NCBI RefSeq assembly: GCF_018919065.1
Contig: NZ_JAHLQG010000027.1
Location: forward strand, 1 to 64,000
DNA from: Blautia sp. MSJ-9
Lineage (GTDB): Bacteria > Bacillota > Clostridia > Lachnospirales > Lachnospiraceae
DNA: 64,000 bases
Direction of reading: 5' to 3'
Program-made: the position numbers and the translations under genes
Notes under the pieces: generated by a model
The model's database searches: none
What the model was told of the DNA's origin: nothing
Seen by the model: only the letters and a program-made list of their open reading frames with translations
Shown: piece after piece, positions 43,126-52,874 of the stretch
Numbering within the stretch: position 1 is the stretch's first letter
How the letters are laid out: each line of letters begins with the position of its first letter

Positions 43126-43152
43126 CACGCGCTTATCCCTGCCGGATATTTG
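43098..43152. terminator. Terminator hairpin overlapping the methyltransferase 3' end
   Basis: A 16-bp perfect stem (43098-43113 with 43137-43152) has in its loop a second inverted repeat (GCGCGT..ACGCGC). The last nine codons and the stop of the methyltransferase lie inside it. It separates convergent genes. Confidence 0.8.
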
Positions 43153-43179
43153 AATTCACAATAATAATTTTTATTCCGC

Positions 43180-46100
43180 TTACAGCAATATCTCTTTCTG
43201 CAATGTAAACGAATAAATGATCTTTTCCTTCACTCTTTTCCCCGTCATCCGCTCCAATGCCCGGGCATAATCCTCAAGCTGCACATGATACAGATCGATC
43301 AGCTTCTGTTCCTGTCCTCTCCTCACTCTATCCGTTTTATAGTCCACAAGAACAATCTCTTCCTCTTCCATAAAATAGGCATCGATAATTCCCTGCACCA
43401 GCACTGTTTCGTTCTTCCAACCATCATCGAGCATAGAAGCATTTCTCTGGATCACAAAAGGCTGTTCTCTGTAAAGATGTTTTTTCATGGCAGCCTTCTT
43501 CATTCTCTGCCCCAGTCTGGACTCCACAAACCTCCTGATATCTCGGATCCGAATACATTCCGCTTCCTGCTCTGTCATTTTCTGGCTCTCCAGAAGTCTC
43601 TTTAACTGAGCCCGAAGCTGTTCCTCTGTATCTGCTTCTGCATAATCCAGACATTCCATTACTCTGTGGTAAGCAGTACCTCTGGCAGCCCCCTTATACT
43701 CTTCCTGCTTCTCTGCCATAAATGCGGGAACCGGTGCTTCCTGTTCTTCCTCCTGCTCTTCGGCAGACACACTGATATTCTCTTCCAGTTCACTTTCATC
43801 ATGCCAGCTTCTCTTTTTCAGGTCCGAAACACTGACTTTAACCGGAATATCTTCCAGATATTTATACGGATATACAAAGGAAAATCTTTTCTCTATCTCT
43901 TCCTTCACAGCCTCATCATACACTTTATTTTCATCCCAGTTCTTCAGATATTCCTCCTGCATCTGGTTTCCTGCCTGGATGAGAACTGCCTTTTCTGTCA
44001 TCTGACGGACAGTGATCTTTTTTATCACAAACTCAGAGATATCATCGTAAATCCCCGGCTGTTTCTTCATGAGGATTCCATATTCCCACAGAAGTTCACT
44101 CATGGCCCGATGCCGCACCAGCGCAGGCAGTACAAAAGCCCAGTAATTCTTTGCTTTCATTCTGGTTCCCAGTGGGAGCAGTTCTTCTTCCTCATCCAGA
44201 AAACGCGACAGCGACAACATCTGCTTTTCCAGCTTTCCAACTGTTCCTGTAAGGATCAGTTTCTCTTTTGCTCTTGTCATGGCAACGTAAAGTACCCTCA
44301 GTTCCTCTCCCAGACTCTCTTTCAGAAGCTGTCTTCTGATCACCTGCTTATTCAGCGAAGATGCGATCACCCGTTTCTCCGGTATGATAGCATCAGCCCC
44401 TATTCCCAGTTCCGGGTGAAGCAAAAGACCTGCATTCATATCCTGAAAATTAAACTGTTTTCCCATACCGGCCACAAATACTACCGGAAATTCAAGTCCC
44501 TTACTCTTGTGGATCGTCATGATCTCCACTGCGGTATTGCCCGCTCCTGTCAGATTGACTTCTCCATAGTCCACCTGATATGCCTGTAGCTGTTCGATAT
44601 AACGAACAAAGTTAAACAGACCCCTGTAGCTTGTCTTCTCATAGTCCATAGCTTTCTCCACAAGCATGGTAAGATTTGCAAAACGCTGCTCCCCTCCCGG
44701 AAGTGCCCTTGCATAATCTCCATACCCGGTTTCTTTCAGCACATAAAGAATCAGTTCGTGAACCGGCGTATATGCAGCCATATTTCTTACCTTTTCCAGG
44801 AGGCTCAGAAATCCTTTTAATTTAATATTCAGGGAATTCTTTTCATTTTCTCCTGCATATGCAGAAACACTCTCATAGAGCAGACCATCAGGATACTGTA
44901 TTCTAAGTTCTGCCAGTTCCTGTGAAGTGCATCCGACGATCGGTGAACGAAGCACTCCCATAAGCGGAATATCCTGCAGCGGATTGTCACACACCTTCAG
45001 ATAATTCAATACAGTCACAATCTCGGTTGCAGAGAAATATCCGGTTCTTGATGTACAATATACGGGAATCCCCTGAGATGCCAGCACTTCCCTGAATGTT
45101 TCTGCCCATCCATAGGCAGTGCGCAGCAGGATTACAATATCCCCGTATTCCACAGACCGGTATTCCTTCTTCTCTTTATCTACGATCTGTTCTTTTCCCA
45201 CAATTTCTTTAATTCTCTGTGCAATGGCCAGCGCCTCCAGTTCCTGCCCGGTCTGATTTTCCATTTCCCTGCGGTTTCCCGATGCACCTGCGTCTTCATA
45301 GTCCTGTACATCAGACAGTTCTTCTCCGTCTCTCTCGACCAGAAGAACCTCTGTCTTTACAAATTCCTCTGACTCTCCTTCCGGAAAAGAAGCTCCGGGA
45401 TAAAGGGCTGCATCTTTGTCATAGGTAATCCCTCCCAGGTCTTCCCCCATGATCTGTCGGAAAATAAAGTTTACACTCTCCAGAACCTGTTCCCTGCTCC
45501 GGAAATTTTTGTGCAGGTCAATTCTCTGCTCCTGTGCTTCTTCTGTGGAATAACTTTTATATTTTTCCATGAAAAGCTCCGGCCTTGCCAGACGGAAACG
45601 ATAGATACTCTGCTTTACATCTCCTACCATGAAGATATTTTTTTTCTGGTTGATCCACCCGGATACTGCTGTTGTCAGAAGCTCCTGTACTAAGTTACTG
45701 TCCTGATATTCATCCACCAGGACTTCATCATACTTTGCGGAAAGTTCTCTCGCAGCCTGGGACATATGGATTTCTTCCCCTTCTTTCGTCATCAGTATCT
45801 GCAGGGCAAAATGTTCCATATCCGTAAAATCCAGAATATTCTTTTCTCTCTTTGCCTCTCCGAACTGCTCTTTAAATTGCACAGTCAGCTCAACTAACAT
45901 CTCTATTGGGCCTCTGATATATCTGATCACTTCCAGAAGTTCCTTCTCTGTACTCTGGAAATATCGCTGCCCCAGTTCCTTCAGAATCCCCTTTTCCTCA
46001 TCCCGGAGATCTTTCACTCTCTGCTTCTTCTGTTCATCTACATCCGAAGCCTTCTTTGTGCTCAGCCGGGCAAATGAGGGTTTCATAAGTATTTCTGCAG

Positions 46101-46917
46101 TTGTATTATAATCTCTTTTCTCTGCCAGTTCCTGCAGACTCCTTATAAGAAGCAGATCACTGCTCAGTGCCTCATCATACAGATACGGACCATCCGGCTC
46201 TGAGCAGATTCTTCGAGCCTCCTGCACCAGAAGCTTCGATTCCTGCAGTTCATCCTTCACTGCATCCCAGAGCATCCTCATCCACTCAGTCTCTCTTAAC
46301 TCTTCCAGGGAATCAATCCTGTAATCATCCATACAGCTGGACAGCCATTCCTGCGGAAAAGGATTGCTCATAGCCATTTCATATAATTTCTGTATCAGGT
46401 TTCCCAGATTTTCATCTGACTTTCCCGTTGCAAAGCATTCCACGAATTTCTGAAACTTTTCATCTTTCCTGGCATAATATTCTTCAAGCAACGCTTTCAC
46501 AACATCTCCCCGCAGAAGCTTCAGTTCCCCCTCATCTGCCGTCCGATATCCCGGATCCAGTCCGATCAGATGAAAGTAATTTCGGATAATATAGGCACAG
46601 AAACCATCAATAGTTGTAATCTGTGCAGTATGAAGCAGGGTTGTCTGTCTCTGAAGATGCTCATTATCGGGATCTTCACAGAGTGCTTTTTCAATAGCTG
46701 CCGAGATCCTCTCTTTCATTTCACCTGCTGCCGCTCTTGTAAATGTCATGATCAGCAGTCTGTCAATATCCACAGGGTGTTCTTTATCTGTGATCTTACT
46801 CAGGATACGTTCTACCAGTACTGCCGTTTTTCCGGACCCGGCTGCCGCACTGACCAGAATATTTCTGTCCCGCAGCCGTATAACCTCCTGCTGCTCCTTT
46901 GTCCACTGTACGCCCAT
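43180..46917 (-). CDS. addA: Helicase-nuclease subunit AddA
   Basis: 1245 residues from ATG 46917. UvrD-family helicase: Q motif WTKEQQEVI, Walker A SAAAGSGKTAVLVERI, motif II VDEYQDSN, motif V TIHKSKGLEFPVVFV, and motif VI ELRVLYVAMTRAKEKLIL. The C-terminal RecB-family nuclease carries GIIDAYFMEEEEIVLVDYKTDRV, with the catalytic Asp/Asp/Lys. With AddB it resects double-strand breaks for RecA loading. It starts 1 bp after the addB stop. Confidence 0.97.
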   Translation of the reverse strand: MGVQWTKEQQEVIRLRDRNILVSAAAGSGKTAVLVERILSKITDKEHPVDIDRLLIMTFTRAAAGEMKERISAAIEKALCEDPDNEHLQRQTTLLHTAQITTIDGFCAYIIRNYFHLIGLDPGYRTADEGELKLLRGDVVKALLEEYYARKDEKFQKFVECFATGKSDENLGNLIQKLYEMAMSNPFPQEWLSSCMDDYRIDSLEELRETEWMRMLWDAVKDELQESKLLVQEARRICSEPDGPYLYDEALSSDLLLIRSLQELAEKRDYNTTAEILMKPSFARLSTKKASDVDEQKKQRVKDLRDEEKGILKELGQRYFQSTEKELLEVIRYIRGPIEMLVELTVQFKEQFGEAKREKNILDFTDMEHFALQILMTKEGEEIHMSQAARELSAKYDEVLVDEYQDSNLVQELLTTAVSGWINQKKNIFMVGDVKQSIYRFRLARPELFMEKYKSYSTEEAQEQRIDLHKNFRSREQVLESVNFIFRQIMGEDLGGITYDKDAALYPGASFPEGESEEFVKTEVLLVERDGEELSDVQDYEDAGASGNRREMENQTGQELEALAIAQRIKEIVGKEQIVDKEKKEYRSVEYGDIVILLRTAYGWAETFREVLASQGIPVYCTSRTGYFSATEIVTVLNYLKVCDNPLQDIPLMGVLRSPIVGCTSQELAELRIQYPDGLLYESVSAYAGENEKNSLNIKLKGFLSLLEKVRNMAAYTPVHELILYVLKETGYGDYARALPGGEQRFANLTMLVEKAMDYEKTSYRGLFNFVRYIEQLQAYQVDYGEVNLTGAGNTAVEIMTIHKSKGLEFPVVFVAGMGKQFNFQDMNAGLLLHPELGIGADAIIPEKRVIASSLNKQVIRRQLLKESLGEELRVLYVAMTRAKEKLILTGTVGKLEKQMLSLSRFLDEEEELLPLGTRMKAKNYWAFVLPALVRHRAMSELLWEYGILMKKQPGIYDDISEFVIKKITVRQMTEKAVLIQAGNQMQEEYLKNWDENKVYDEAVKEEIEKRFSFVYPYKYLEDIPVKVSVSDLKKRSWHDESELEENISVSAEEQEEEQEAPVPAFMAEKQEEYKGAARGTAYHRVMECLDYAEADTEEQLRAQLKRLLESQKMTEQEAECIRIRDIRRFVESRLGQRMKKAAMKKHLYREQPFVIQRNASMLDDGWKNETVLVQGIIDAYFMEEEEIVLVDYKTDRVRRGQEQKLIDLYHVQLEDYARALERMTGKRVKEKIIYSFTLQKEILL

Positions 46918-46918
46918 C

Positions 46919-49900
46919 TTATTCTGCCTCCCTGTCAAATGCTTTCCATAATTCCTCATCAGAGAAGTTTTTCAGTCTGCGGAATTCATATCCTGACAGC
47001 CTGCGGTCAAATCCACATACCGTCATATACGGACAATAAGTACACGCATTCTTTTTTCCGAGCTCATAGGGAGAAACCTCTGCATCTCCCTCCAGAATAG
47101 AACTTCTTATCTTCTCAATCTTCGTCCTTACATACCGTCCAAGCACTGCAAACTGTGTTCTATCTGCCACAGAAGAATTTTTGCGAAAGCTTCCGTCCTT
47201 ATTAAATGCGACAGGAATGGAGCCAAGACTGCTGTCCATCCTGTACACAAGCTCCGGATCTGCCTGAACCAGCCCATTCATCTTCAGTTCTTTCATAAGA
47301 CCTGCACTGACTGCTTCCACATCCGCATCTATCTTCTCCTGGATCATAGGATCCTTGATATTGTAATAGAAAACTCCCGCAGGAATAATCTCCTTATCCG
47401 GATATTTCTTCTGTTCTACACGCAAGGCACCATCCAGATAGATCATTAACTGTAACTGCAGGCCATGATACAGATAAACCAGGTCAAAGGATGTATTTCC
47501 GGTTTTATAATCAATCACCTTCACATACACCTTATTCTGATCTTCCATAATATCTACTCTGTCAATTCTTCCTCCCCCGAAGGTTACCTCAAATCCTTCC
47601 GGCTGAAATTCTCCCTGTTCCAGTTGTTTCTGAAGTGCCCATACCGTCCTTCTGAGGATTCTCCTTGTTCTCTCGATCATATATTCATTTCTGGCACTGC
47701 TTTTGAGTACTGTATTTCCATAATCTGCCACAATATTATCCAGACACCGGTCCGCAATCTCATTCCGTTCCTGTTCTGTCAGCTCTGTCCATTTCATGCC
47801 TCTTTTTCGCACTTCTTCTGCAAAGCTTTCCAGTGCTTCATGCATAACATTTCCCATATCCATAGGTTTAAACTCATATTCCACACGCTCGGTAAGCTTC
47901 ATTCCATACTGAAGGAAATGTGCAAATGCACAGGCTGCAAAACGTTCCAGTCTGGTAGCACTGTAAGGCGAAACCTCTCCGTATAATGCCTTCGCCACAC
48001 TCTGACTGATAATGTCCTTTGGTTTTCCGGCAAAAGCCGACTGTACCAGCTTCTGTACTCTGCTTCTGTATTCCGGATTCCGCAGATACCAGCTGTAAAG
48101 CTCTCCAAACATTGCATCCGTCTCATCTGCCTGCTCCAGAATATCCTCATGTTCTTTCTCTGTCTCCTGTACCAGCTTCTCCAGAAACAGATCAATCCCA
48201 GCTTCCGGATTTTCCGGATAACAATAATTGTTTATAGAATTTTTATGGGGTCTGACCCCGGCTCCACCCTCAATTTCCAGCTTCGGATACAGACTGCGTA
48301 TGCTTCCAACCAGATATGCCGGACTTATGCCTTCTCCTTTTGCATTAGTATCACTATAGGAAAGGATCAGCTTTTCTCCCGGTTTCGTCATATTCAGATA
48401 CAGATAGAACCTCTGCATATTCATCAGTTCTTTAGGCCCCGGTGCCAGTTCCACTCCCTGCTCCTGGAAGAAATCCCTGTCAAGCTCTGATAAGATTCCT
48501 CCTGTCTGTGTACTCTTTGGAATATTACCCTCATTCACGCCAACAAAGAACAACGCCTTAATCTCCTTTAAACGGGATCGTTCCATATCACCCACCATTA
48601 CCTGATCTATGCTCGGCGGGATCAGCGCTACTTTTGCCTGAGAAAGTCCTGATTCCAGAAGCTGTCGGAACTCCTGTCTGTTTACCGTTTCTTCGCCAAG
48701 AATCTCAACCATCTTATCCAGCAGGTCCATCACAATTCCATAAATCTGGTTATATTCTTTTTCCATTGCTTTATCGCCTGACTCTTTAAACTTTCGCTCC
48801 TGTCGTTTCAGTTTCTGCCAGACATTGCTTTTTTGGATAAACTCATAGAGAATCCGGCAGTACTCTTCCACTGTCTTCTTCCCGGAACCAAATCCCTGTG
48901 CAAGTTCCCTTACTTCTTCCGCAAAGATTTCTCTGATCTCATTCAGTTCCTGTATCTTCTCCGCTTCCATTCCTCTGTATACACGAACCCATTTTTCAGA
49001 CCATTTCTTATATCCCCGGATTCCCAGCGCCAGCACGTAATTCTCCAGCTTATCAGCCTGTTCTCTGGTAACTTCTGACATCCCGCATCTGAGATAACGG
49101 AAAACGCTCTCATAAGGAAAGCCCTGCACTGCCATCTCCATGGCAGCACGCAGATACTCCACAAAAGGATTCATCAATACCGAATGCTTCTCGTCAATAA
49201 AATATGGAATATCCGCCTCCTCAAATACCTGTGCTGCAAGTCTTGCATATTCTTCCAGATTTCCTGTGATCACTGCAATCTCACCATAGCGGTATCCGCA
49301 GGTACGCACAAGTTCTGACATCCTTCTGGCAGCCTCCCGCATTTCTTCCAGGGGGGATGGCGCAGTAAATATTTTTATCTCCTGCTGTTCTTCGGCATAC
49401 ACGCCCTTTCTGTAGCGGAAGATATTTTTCTCCAGAAACTGTAAGGCAGGTGCCTGTGCAAACCGGGACTGTCCGGATGGTTTCAGATACACCGGATCCT
49501 CCAGATCTCTGGTCAGCCCTGCAAGTGTCCGTATCATCTGCTTGCTCATAAAGAAAAGCTGATAAGGTTTTCCCGCAGAAAAAGCATCCTCCCGTTCGTC
49601 CATAGTCACAGTAACACTTATGCGGTCAGCAATGACCAGAAGTTCCCTGAGCACATTGACCTGAATTGGCGTGAATCCGGTAAATCCATCAAAGAGAAAT
49701 TCCGCTCCCTTAAGTTTCTCGGAAAAAGGAAGCTGTTTAAGCAGGACATCCATCACCTCTTCCCCTGTCATATAATGCCCCTTCAGGAATTCCCTGAATG
49801 ACTGATAAAGGATTCCCACATCCTTAAGCTTCATTTCAAGTAATGGCTGATCTTTGGCCTTCTCTTTCATTTCTGCCAGATTCTCTTCTCTGATATCATA

Positions 49901-50293
49901 CTGCATAAATTCTGAAACCAGAGACTTCACCTCATCCAGATATCCCGGCTTATTCATCTGACTTCCCAGATAGGCAAGTTCCTTTCTGTGCTGCTGCACC
50001 ATTTTCTGCAGCACCATGCTTTTTCCCGTATCTTCCAGAACCTTTCTGTTATCTCCGCCGGTTTCTTCAAATACACGGTACGCAAGACGTTCAAAGCTCA
50101 GGATGTCAATATTCAGGATTCCTTTTCCCGGGTGCATTTCCACCAACGTCTTCTGTGTCTGCATGGTAAACTGCTCCGGTACGATCACATAATAATTTTT
50201 CTCCGGATGCTGCAGTGATTCCTGAATAATCCTTTTATATGCAAAATATGATTTTCCGGCTCCGGAGCTGCCGATTATAAACTTTAATGACAT
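46919..50293 (-). CDS. addB: Helicase-nuclease subunit AddB
   Basis: 1124 residues. An N-terminal inactivated-helicase half has Walker A GSSGAGKSYFAYK. The C-terminal nuclease domain (GGGRIDRVDI...VKVIDYKTG) is bracketed by the cysteines of an iron-sulfur staple: LERFAACAFAHF before it and KNACTYCPYMTVCGF after it. These four cysteines define AddB. It is the first gene of addBA. Confidence 0.97.
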   Translation of the reverse strand: MSLKFIIGSSGAGKSYFAYKRIIQESLQHPEKNYYVIVPEQFTMQTQKTLVEMHPGKGILNIDILSFERLAYRVFEETGGDNRKVLEDTGKSMVLQKMVQQHRKELAYLGSQMNKPGYLDEVKSLVSEFMQYDIREENLAEMKEKAKDQPLLEMKLKDVGILYQSFREFLKGHYMTGEEVMDVLLKQLPFSEKLKGAEFLFDGFTGFTPIQVNVLRELLVIADRISVTVTMDEREDAFSAGKPYQLFFMSKQMIRTLAGLTRDLEDPVYLKPSGQSRFAQAPALQFLEKNIFRYRKGVYAEEQQEIKIFTAPSPLEEMREAARRMSELVRTCGYRYGEIAVITGNLEEYARLAAQVFEEADIPYFIDEKHSVLMNPFVEYLRAAMEMAVQGFPYESVFRYLRCGMSEVTREQADKLENYVLALGIRGYKKWSEKWVRVYRGMEAEKIQELNEIREIFAEEVRELAQGFGSGKKTVEEYCRILYEFIQKSNVWQKLKRQERKFKESGDKAMEKEYNQIYGIVMDLLDKMVEILGEETVNRQEFRQLLESGLSQAKVALIPPSIDQVMVGDMERSRLKEIKALFFVGVNEGNIPKSTQTGGILSELDRDFFQEQGVELAPGPKELMNMQRFYLYLNMTKPGEKLILSYSDTNAKGEGISPAYLVGSIRSLYPKLEIEGGAGVRPHKNSINNYCYPENPEAGIDLFLEKLVQETEKEHEDILEQADETDAMFGELYSWYLRNPEYRSRVQKLVQSAFAGKPKDIISQSVAKALYGEVSPYSATRLERFAACAFAHFLQYGMKLTERVEYEFKPMDMGNVMHEALESFAEEVRKRGMKWTELTEQERNEIADRCLDNIVADYGNTVLKSSARNEYMIERTRRILRRTVWALQKQLEQGEFQPEGFEVTFGGGRIDRVDIMEDQNKVYVKVIDYKTGNTSFDLVYLYHGLQLQLMIYLDGALRVEQKKYPDKEIIPAGVFYYNIKDPMIQEKIDADVEAVSAGLMKELKMNGLVQADPELVYRMDSSLGSIPVAFNKDGSFRKNSSVADRTQFAVLGRYVRTKIEKIRSSILEGDAEVSPYELGKKNACTYCPYMTVCGFDRRLSGYEFRRLKNFSDEELWKAFDREAE

Positions 50294-50397
50294 TCTTCTC
50301 TCCTTACTGTCAGTTACTCAACATTCAGTACTTCAGTATATCATAATTTAAGTACTTCTGTAATAGAATATACAAAACCATCCAGGAGGCGTGTACC

Positions 50398-50835
50398 ATG
50401 AGTGCAAAAACAAAAATCATAGTCCTACATATGAAGGAAGTTATATACACTGGCATTTTCCTCCTTCTTGCTGTCATCCTGGCTATTGTACTTTTTTTCA
50501 TGTTTGGACCCGGTCAGAAAAAAAGTACCTCAGCTGATGCCAAAAGCCGGTACAAACCGGGAATTTATACTTCCTCCATCGACCTGAATGAAAACACCTT
50601 TGACCTGGAAGTAACCGTTGACTCTGACAGGGTAACTTCCATCCGTCTGGTAAATTTAAGTGAAAGCACTGCAGCCATGTTTCCTCTCATGGAACCGGCT
50701 CTGGAATCACTGGCCAGCCAGATCTATACCTCCCAGTCGCTGGAAAATATCCAATATTCCGAAGATCAGAAGTATACTTCCATGATTCTTTTGAATGCAA
50801 TTGAAACAGCACTGAAAAAAGCGGAGAACAATTGA
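50398..50835 (+). CDS. Single-pass membrane protein, possibly FMN-binding-domain-like
   Basis: 145 residues. One membrane helix (about 16-37) is followed by an extracellular domain beginning YKPGIYTSSIDLNENTFDLEVTVDSDRVTSIRL. That opening resembles FMN-binding domains (a PGxY..........V.VDxxRVTSI pattern), but no flavin-attachment Thr motif is seen, so it may be a degenerate relative. It has a strong AGGAGG site. It diverges from addB and converges on nadE. Function unknown. Confidence 0.75.
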   Translation: MSAKTKIIVLHMKEVIYTGIFLLLAVILAIVLFFMFGPGQKKSTSADAKSRYKPGIYTSSIDLNENTFDLEVTVDSDRVTSIRLVNLSESTAAMFPLMEPALESLASQIYTSQSLENIQYSEDQKYTSMILLNAIETALKKAENN

Positions 50836-50849
50836 TCGTTCTCCGCTTT
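50820..50849 (+). terminator. Terminator overlapping the 50398 gene stop
   Basis: GCGGAGAAC and GTTCTCCGC form a 9-bp stem followed by TTTGTG. The stop codon of the gene lies in the loop. Confidence 0.75.
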
Positions 50850-50856
50850 GTGATTC

Positions 50857-50902
50857 TATAGCAATCCTCTAAAATAATGCATTATTTACGAGGATTGCTA
50901 TA
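50857..50902. repeat. 46-bp palindrome, best copy, forming the end of nadE
   Basis: The two 22-bp arms match at all but one or two positions (TATAGCAATCCTC..AAATAAT and its complement). The element encodes the last residues of NadE (YSNPRK) and its stop. Related copies lie at 41253-41295 and 53819-53864. Confidence 0.85.
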
Positions 50903-52816
50903 AATATCCATATTCTCAAGCTGCTCCAGCCATACTCCTGCACTTGCATCACTTGGCATTCTCAGATCACCTCTCGGTGAAACCGCAACGCTTCCCACCT
51001 TCGGGCCATCCGGAAGGCAGGAACGTTTAAACTGCTGTGCAAAAAATCTCCAATAGAAGGTTTTCAGCCATTTGAAGATTGTCTCCTTATCATACATTCC
51101 TTCAAAAGTCTCACATGCCAGCCTGTAAATTTTCTCCGGTTCAAATCCTGCACGAAGCATATAGTACAGATAGAAATCGTGAAGTTCATAAGGTCCCACC
51201 AGATCTTCTGTCTTCTGTGCGATCTTGCCATCCTTAGGCGGCAGAAGCTCCGGACTTACCGGTGTATCCAGAATATCAAGAAGAACCTCTGTCAGCTTCT
51301 CATCTTTGCAGGTATCCGCATAATAACGTACAAGATGACGCACCAGAGTTTTCGGCACTGAAGCATTCACGCCGTACATGGACATATGGTCACCATTGTA
51401 GGTTGCCCATCCCAGAGCCAGCTCAGACAGATCTCCTGTTCCCACCAGAATCGAGCCATCCTGATTTGCACTGTCCATCAGGATCTGCGTTCTCTCTCTT
51501 GCCTGGCTGTTCTCATAAGTCACATCATGCACAGACGGATCATGAGCAATATCCCGGAAATGTACATTTACTGCTTCTTTGATATTGATCTCACTTAAAG
51601 TCGCACCCAGACACTGACTTAATTTGCAGGCATTCTGATAAGTTCTGTCTGTGGTTCCAAAGCATGGCATGGTAATACAGTGGATATCCTTTCTGTCCGC
51701 GCCGGAAAGGTCAAAGGCTCTTGCGATCACAAGCAGTGCCAGTGTGGAATCCAGACCTCCGGAAAGTCCCACTGTTGCCTTGTGGCAATGGATATGATCC
51801 ATACGTTTCTTAAGTCCCATTGCCTGGATATTCAGGATTTCATCACAACGCATATCCCTTTCTTCTTTTCGTGAAGGTACGAAAGGATACTGCGAATATT
51901 TTCTGGTCAGTTTTGTCTCTTCCACATTCAGATGGAAGCACACTTTAATGTGATCACTGTCGTCAGCCGGCTGATAAGTAGTCAGTCTTCTTCTCTCATC
52001 GTTCAGCCTCTGCACATCAATCTCACTGTATACAATACCATTGTGGAAACGTTTTCCTTCCGCAAGGATCACTCCATTCTCTGCAATCATATTCTGACCG
52101 CCAAAGACCAGATCCTGTGTGGACTCACCTTCTCCTGCATTTGCATATACATATCCGCACACCAGACGTGCAGACTGTCCGGAAACAAGATCTCTGCGGT
52201 AGCTGTCCTTTCCGACCATCTCATTGCTGGCTGACAGATTCACAATCAGATTCGCTCCTGCCTGTGCATGGAGAACGCTTGGCGGCAGTGTCACCCATAA
52301 ATCCTCACAGATCTCTGCTGCTGCCACAAGCTCCGGCTCCTCCTCACAGATAAAAAGAATATCTGTTCCGAAAGGAACTCTCTTTCCCTCAATATCCACA
52401 TATTCCAGACATCCAAGACCTGATGCAAAATGGCGCTGCTCATAAAACTCTCCATAGTTTGGAAGATAAGTTTTCGGAACCAGCCCAATGATCTCACCTC
52501 TGTTTAAAACCGCTGCCACATTATATAATTTTCCATGATTTCTGAAAGGCACACCTATAAAAACAAGGGCATCCACATCAGCAGTTTCCTTTGTGATCTT
52601 CAGCAAAGTTTCCCAGGCGCTGTCGAGAAGACGTCTCTGCAGGAAAAGGTCCTGACAGGTATAGCCTGTGATACAAAGCTCCGGAAAAACCATAACCTTC
52701 ACATGTTCTTTTTCCATCTCATGGATCAGTCTGATAATCTCATTTCCATTGGCATTGCAGTCTGCAACTGTGATATAAGGTGTTGCGGCCGCTGTTTTGA
52801 TATAACCGTTTTTCAT
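50882..52816 (-). CDS. nadE: Glutamine-dependent NAD(+) synthase
   Basis: 644 residues. An N-terminal nitrilase-type glutaminase (1-about 290) has the Glu-Lys-Cys triad visible in VFPELCITGY, VPKTYLPNYGEF and AAEICEDLW. A C-terminal NAD synthetase domain has the P-loop GLSGGLDST near residue 353. It amidates nicotinate adenine dinucleotide. The final YSNPRK and stop codon are encoded by a 46-bp palindromic repeat, so the C-terminus was probably altered by its insertion. The domains themselves are full length. Confidence 0.96.
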   Translation of the reverse strand: MKNGYIKTAAATPYITVADCNANGNEIIRLIHEMEKEHVKVMVFPELCITGYTCQDLFLQRRLLDSAWETLLKITKETADVDALVFIGVPFRNHGKLYNVAAVLNRGEIIGLVPKTYLPNYGEFYEQRHFASGLGCLEYVDIEGKRVPFGTDILFICEEEPELVAAAEICEDLWVTLPPSVLHAQAGANLIVNLSASNEMVGKDSYRRDLVSGQSARLVCGYVYANAGEGESTQDLVFGGQNMIAENGVILAEGKRFHNGIVYSEIDVQRLNDERRRLTTYQPADDSDHIKVCFHLNVEETKLTRKYSQYPFVPSRKEERDMRCDEILNIQAMGLKKRMDHIHCHKATVGLSGGLDSTLALLVIARAFDLSGADRKDIHCITMPCFGTTDRTYQNACKLSQCLGATLSEINIKEAVNVHFRDIAHDPSVHDVTYENSQARERTQILMDSANQDGSILVGTGDLSELALGWATYNGDHMSMYGVNASVPKTLVRHLVRYYADTCKDEKLTEVLLDILDTPVSPELLPPKDGKIAQKTEDLVGPYELHDFYLYYMLRAGFEPEKIYRLACETFEGMYDKETIFKWLKTFYWRFFAQQFKRSCLPDGPKVGSVAVSPRGDLRMPSDASAGVWLEQLENMDIYSNPRK

Positions 52817-52874
52817 TTTCTACCTCTTCTTCCCTGTGCTCCGGCAGATCCATCTGTCAGTACATTTACATCTC

